23,108 nt of DNA from a virus: positions 1-23,108 of the IMG/VR virus record IMGVR_UViG_3300034198_009790; one strand, written 5' to 3'. The position numbers were made by a program, and so were the translations under genes. Under the pieces are notes generated by a model. The model made no database searches. It saw only the letters and a list, made by a program, of their open reading frames with translations, and was not told the DNA's origin. Below are positions 20,009 through 23,108 of the stretch, piece after piece; position 1 is the stretch's first letter; each line of letters opens with the position of its first letter.

Positions 20009-20014
20009 TAGAAT
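20009..20014 (+). promoter_or_regulatory. Plus-strand -10 box TAGAAT for the 20036 gene
   Basis: TAGAAT lies 21 nt before the GTG at 20036. AGAAGAG (20021-20027) between them may serve as ribosome site. Spacing matches the other promoter candidates. Confidence 0.5.
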
Positions 20015-20035
20015 ACATTTAGAAGAGAAAAGCAG

Positions 20036-20563
20036 GTGACAGCTACCTACGATCCTAATATAGTAGGTGCGATTGAAGCCCTTGTTGACTTGATGTCAGG
20101 TAACGGTTTTGCAATGACGCGAGAACCATATGCTCCTAATTATCGCGGTCTTGTTGATGCCATTATTGATTTAAAAGAAGGGTTTCCAGTTTATGTTGCA
20201 CCAGAAGTTGGGTTTAAAACCGCTGCTGGCACCACAATTAACCAAGGGCAAGCTGTCTACTTAGATCAAACTACTGGCGCAGCATACCCAGCTGTTGCTT
20301 CTGGAACAGAAAACGAATCACATGTAATTGGATTTGCCAATGAAACTCAAACTGTTGGCAATCAAATTCAAATTTTAGTTGCTGGTGTTTTTGGTTTAAC
20401 TGGTTTAGACGTAGGGGATTACTACTACCTGTCTGCTACCACACCTGGCGCAATCACAAATGTTGCTCCTTCTGGTGCTGGTAAATATGTTGTTAGCGTT
20501 GGTCAGGCTGTTTCTTCTACTCGGTTCTCAATTCAATTGGAACCTACGATTAAGTTGAGTTAA
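20036..20563 (+). CDS. 175-aa fibre-associated beta protein
   Basis: The GTG start is chosen for its position 21 nt after a -10 box and for AGAAGAG upstream. Residues 1-55 are mixed helical (VGAIEALVDLMSGNGFAM) and may bind the virion. Residues about 58-175 are beta-rich, with GQAVYLDQTTGAAYPAVASG and VAGVFGLTGLDVGDYYYL segments that resemble the trimeric beta domain often found in phage fibre or capsid-associated proteins. No catalytic residues are visible. It lies 2 nt before the 572-aa fibre gene, so the pair is probably co-translated, and it may form the base or cap of that fibre. Confidence 0.65.
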   Translation: MTATYDPNIVGAIEALVDLMSGNGFAMTREPYAPNYRGLVDAIIDLKEGFPVYVAPEVGFKTAAGTTINQGQAVYLDQTTGAAYPAVASGTENESHVIGFANETQTVGNQIQILVAGVFGLTGLDVGDYYYLSATTPGAITNVAPSGAGKYVVSVGQAVSSTRFSIQLEPTIKLS

Positions 20564-20565
20564 CC

Positions 20566-22284
20566 ATGGCAACCAGAAAAGCTCTTGCTTTAGTCAGTGG
20601 TTTATTTCAAGAAGTAAATACACCGACAGACAAACTTGATTTTGCAGGCAATACTACAACTGATCTTGCTGAAGGTCTTAATCTTTACTACACAACTGCT
20701 CGTGTTTACGGATCGCTGTCTGCAGCAAACACGGGCACTGGTTATGGTTCACTTGCTTACAGCACTGTAACTGGAACTTTTACCTACAGTGTTGTTACTG
20801 ATGCAAATATTCGCGGCGCTTTAAGTGTTGCTATTGGCTCAGGTTTAACTTATAGCTCTGCTACAGGACAATTTGGCACCAGTGCAATCCCTAATTCCCA
20901 GCTCGCTAACAGTACGGTTACTTTTGGCAGTACATCTGTTTCTCTTGGCGGCTCCAGTAACAGTATCAGTAACCTTACAGCTCTTACAGCCACTACGGTA
21001 ACAGGCAGCACCAGTGTTATTGCAGGCACCGCAGGAGCAGCAAACAGCATTACCCTTGGCAGTACAGGCGTTGTTTTTGAGGGATCAACTGCTGATGCAA
21101 ACAAGACAACACTCAATGTTATTGATCCAACAGCAACACGCACAATCAACTTACCTAATGCATCAGGCACACTTGCACTGCTGACATCATTAAGTGCAAC
21201 CAATACTGGCACAGGTTTTGGTTCTATTGGTTATGACAGTGCAACAGGAACAATCAATTACAACGTTGTTACTGCCGCTAACATTCGGGGTAACTTCACC
21301 GCTTCTACAACAGGTACTGGTTATGGCTCGCTTACTTATAGCTCTTCGACTGGCAATTACGACTTTGCTGTTGTTACTGACTCCAATATTCGTGGAAGTC
21401 TCAGCGTCGCTTTAGGTTCAGGATTAACTTACAGTTCTTCTACCGGACAATTTGGCACCAGTGCAATCCCAAATAGCCAGCTTGCCAACTCAAATATTCA
21501 ACTTGGCAGCACTTCAATTGCTCTTGGTGGCAGCACTAATACAGTTGCCGGGTTAACTTCTTTAACAGCAACTACGTTATATGCTGGCACCCTTGGTGCT
21601 GCAAACTCCCTTTACCTTGATGGAACTGCAAGTAGTTTAGTTTTCCAAGGAACTACTGCAACTGCCAACAGTACTAAGCTTGTTGTTACCAATCCAACTG
21701 GTACACGAACTGTTACATTGCAAGATGCTACGGGCACCGTTGCTTTAAGTGTTAACAATCTTTCATTCTTTTCTTCTACTACTTCATCTCAACTTGCTGG
21801 TGTTATCAGTGATGAAACAGGTAGCGGATCGTTAGTTTTTGCTACATCGCCGTCTCTTGTTACTCCCAGCCTAGGTGTTGCTTCTGCAACAACAATTAAC
21901 AAAGTAACAATTACTGCACCAGCAACAGGGTCAACTTTAACAATTGCTGATGGTAAAACTCTGACAGCATCTAACACCCTGACATTTACTGGAACAGATG
22001 GTTCAAGTATTGCGTTTGGTGCTGGCGGAACAATTGCTTATGTTGGCAGTAATAATGCATTCACTGGTGCCAATACTTTTACTAATGCAACTGGACAGAC
22101 TTTTAGGCAAGCGGCTACACAGGATGGCATTATTGTTACTGGTCGAGCAGGGGGTACTAGCACTTATGCTGTAACAATTACGCCAACAACATTAACTGCA
22201 AATAGAGTTTTAACTTTTCCAGATGAAACAGCAACCCTTGCTTCTCAAGATTTTGCTGTTGCAATTGCAATTGCGTTAGGATAG
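20566..22284 (+). CDS. Tail fibre with large internal duplication
   Basis: The product has 572 aa, Ser/Thr/Gly/Ala-rich with almost no Cys and few charged residues. The N-terminal NTTTDLAEGLNLYYTTARV is a familiar phage-fibre segment. Residues about 53-205 and 247-393 are duplicate arms that both include TGQFGTSAIPNSQLANS, with a third, partial copy (NTGTGFGSIGYDSATGT) at 213-229. The stretch TSSQLAGVISDETGSGSLVF and SPSLVTPSLG (about 406-437) is another common fibre unit, followed by beta repeats. It ends AVAIAIALG, like the next protein. The role is host attachment as a trimeric fibre; the receptor-binding tip is not visible and may be another gene. Confidence 0.8.
   Translation: MATRKALALVSGLFQEVNTPTDKLDFAGNTTTDLAEGLNLYYTTARVYGSLSAANTGTGYGSLAYSTVTGTFTYSVVTDANIRGALSVAIGSGLTYSSATGQFGTSAIPNSQLANSTVTFGSTSVSLGGSSNSISNLTALTATTVTGSTSVIAGTAGAANSITLGSTGVVFEGSTADANKTTLNVIDPTATRTINLPNASGTLALLTSLSATNTGTGFGSIGYDSATGTINYNVVTAANIRGNFTASTTGTGYGSLTYSSSTGNYDFAVVTDSNIRGSLSVALGSGLTYSSSTGQFGTSAIPNSQLANSNIQLGSTSIALGGSTNTVAGLTSLTATTLYAGTLGAANSLYLDGTASSLVFQGTTATANSTKLVVTNPTGTRTVTLQDATGTVALSVNNLSFFSSTTSSQLAGVISDETGSGSLVFATSPSLVTPSLGVASATTINKVTITAPATGSTLTIADGKTLTASNTLTFTGTDGSSIAFGAGGTIAYVGSNNAFTGANTFTNATGQTFRQAATQDGIIVTGRAGGTSTYAVTITPTTLTANRVLTFPDETATLASQDFAVAIAIALG
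20866..21470 (+). repeat. Identical 26-nt direct repeats, 579 nt apart, in the fibre gene
   Basis: The copies 20866-20891 and 21445-21470 are identical and lie exactly 193 codons apart, inside the duplicated arms. The surrounding sequence is diverged, so this stretch is either strongly constrained or recently converted. Confidence 0.9.
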
Positions 22285-22288
22285 TATT

Positions 22289-22693
22289 ATGGCAACTCAA
22301 GTACAATTCCGTAGAGGAACAACTTTTGACATCAGCGGCTTTACTGGCGCCGTTGGTGAAGTTGTAGTCGATACTACAAAACAGACTGTTGTTATTAACG
22401 ATGGAACAACTGTTGGTGGTTATCCGTTATTGCGAGAAGACTTCAGCAATGCACTTCTTGCTTCTGGTACATTAGCTTCTCCAGCAATTAAATTTGCCAA
22501 TAGCACAAGCACTGGTATTTACAGTCCTAGTCAAGGTTGGCTTTCTCTTGTTACTGGAGGTGTTGCAGGACTTACAATAGATTCATCAGGCGCAGTAACA
22601 ATCCCTGGCAACGTGAACATTACTGGTAACGTTTCTATCAGCGGATCGTTTAACTCAACAGACAACCTTGCTCTTATCGTTGCCCTAGGCTGA
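22289..22693 (+). CDS. 134-aa fibre protein with Mtd_N-like N-terminus
   Basis: The N-terminus MATQVQFRRGTTFDISGFTG, then GEVVVDTTKQTVVINDGTTVG, is the pattern of the small N-terminal domain found in major tropism determinants and many phage fibres. The middle (KFANSTSTGIYSPSQGWLSL, about 70-89) is a typical fibre unit. Residues about 95-120 form short beta repeats (GAVTIPGNVNITGNVSISG). It ends LALIVALG, resembling the end of the preceding fibre. No C-type lectin domain, reverse transcriptase or variable repeat follows, so it is not a diversity-generating system. It starts 4 nt after the previous stop with no clear ribosome site, implying coupling. Confidence 0.75.
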   Translation: MATQVQFRRGTTFDISGFTGAVGEVVVDTTKQTVVINDGTTVGGYPLLREDFSNALLASGTLASPAIKFANSTSTGIYSPSQGWLSLVTGGVAGLTIDSSGAVTIPGNVNITGNVSISGSFNSTDNLALIVALG

Positions 22694-22694
22694 C

Positions 22695-23039
22695 ATGGCA
22701 AATACGTTTACAAAAACTACAAAGTCCAGCCTTTCAACTGCGGATGTTACATCCAGTTCGGCTACAAATATCATTACAGTTAGCGGCGGTGCTACCTTAA
22801 TTCTTCTCAGTGTTTTGATTTCAAACAAAACAGGTAGCAGTGCATTAGGAAATGTTTACCTTCTTCCCAACACTGGAGATGCAGCTTTCTTAATTAAGAG
22901 TGCGCCAATTCCTGCAGGCTCTTCTTTAGAGATGATTTCTGGCAGTAAAATCATTATGAATGCTAGCGATGTCTTGCGGGCAAGTTCAGATACTGCCAGT
23001 GCATTGGACATTACAGTAAGCTACCTGCAGCAGACCTGA
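22695..23039 (+). CDS. 114-aa beta-rich protein, candidate fibre accessory or knob
   Basis: The product is Ser/Thr/Ala-rich, with strands around ATLILLSVLISNKTGSSALG and DAAFLIKSAPIPAGSSLEMI. The pattern fits a compact jelly-roll-like protein often placed next to fibre genes and thought to bind or decorate the tail. I recognise the type but not a named family. It starts one base after the previous stop, and its own stop overlaps the next ATG (TGATG), so the whole fibre unit is translated in series. Confidence 0.65.
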   Translation: MANTFTKTTKSSLSTADVTSSSATNIITVSGGATLILLSVLISNKTGSSALGNVYLLPNTGDAAFLIKSAPIPAGSSLEMISGSKIIMNASDVLRASSDTASALDITVSYLQQT

Positions 23040-23108
23040 TGGCACTTACTAAAGTTGATGCTAACGAGCTGAATGCAAACGTTTATAACGTTGTTGGACC
23101 CTACCGTA
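23039..23108 (+). CDS. 5' end of the next gene (truncated by the window)
   Basis: ATG 23039 overlaps the previous TGA, and the frame is open to the last base: MALTKVDANELNANVYNVVG plus three residues. This is too short to identify. The opening resembles the start of a further fibre or tail protein, and the coupling overlap supports it being a real gene. Confidence 0.6.
   Translation, partial: MALTKVDANELNANVYNVVGPYR

Larger units (their letters stand above)
19987..20015. repeat. Inverted repeat TATTCTA / TAGAATA between divergent genes
   Basis: The arms 19987-19993 and 20009-20015 are perfect 7-nt complements with a 15-nt spacer. Each arm is the -10 box of one of two divergent genes, so a single site could control both. 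Confidence 0.7.

Noticed and set aside
22289-22693. Diversity-generating retroelement suggested by the Mtd_N-like fibre start
   Set aside because: No reverse transcriptase, template/variable repeat pair or C-type lectin domain is visible in the window.
1-23108. tRNA genes, CRISPR arrays, insertion sequences, integrase or attachment sites
   Set aside because: I looked in the gaps and across the window and saw none; gaps are short, and no cloverleaf, spaced repeat array or transposase-like frame is present.

Overview
This window is almost certainly part of a tailed-phage genome (free phage, prophage or metagenomic contig): the packaging, capsid and tail/virion block. The support is a recognisable large terminase, a portal-type protein followed by a scaffold-like gene, an N4-gp56/HK97-like major capsid protein candidate, two peptidoglycan-hydrolase-type genes, and a set of fibre genes with typical phage-fibre sequence features. 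All genes but one run left to right, packed with short gaps or TAATG/ATGA overlaps. I see no tape-measure, sheath or tail-tube series, so a short-tailed (podovirus-like) particle is the best guess. The host cannot be fixed from this window. The style of the fibre and beta-module proteins resembles phages of picocyanobacteria, but that is an impression, not a result.

Layout. 1-4503: seven small to medium Ala/Gly/Gln-rich proteins, several with hydrophobic or coiled-coil segments, which are candidates for internal or ejected virion proteins. 4476-9514: a possible small terminase, the large terminase, an AbrB-like 57-aa protein, the portal, and a scaffold-like gene whose first 548 nt lie inside the portal gene in another frame; a rho-independent terminator closes the unit. 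9628-10855: three more small Ala/Gly/Met-rich genes. 10856-13018: a structured leader with a 29-codon ORF, then the capsid gene and a second gene with similar GC-rich, apparently expression-optimised codons. 13028-15246: a helix-hairpin-helix protein whose start codon lies in the loop of a long inverted repeat, an adaptor-sized protein, a lytic-transglycosylase-like protein and an M15-peptidase-like protein. 15285-19296: three tiny genes, then a 261-aa and an 850-aa structural protein that share a repeated ~70-aa beta-rich module; the larger also has a SWIM-like Cys/His set. 19296-23108: fibre or adhesin genes interrupted by the only minus-strand gene, a small membrane/coiled-coil protein.

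The most unusual signals are these. (1) A C-terminal Tyr-Val tag, usually after a short helix, ends five proteins including both hydrolases, and looks like a shared docking or sorting signal. (2) A long portal/scaffold overprint is marked by a sharp GC jump. (3) A family of -10 promoter boxes lies about 20-26 nt before start codons. (4) A start codon sits in the loop of a long inverted repeat. (5) A nearly leaderless 29-codon ORF ends five bases before the capsid start codon.

No tRNA, CRISPR array, insertion sequence, integrase or attachment site was seen. No stretch over 300 bases lacks a gene; the longest gap is the 145-nt capsid leader.
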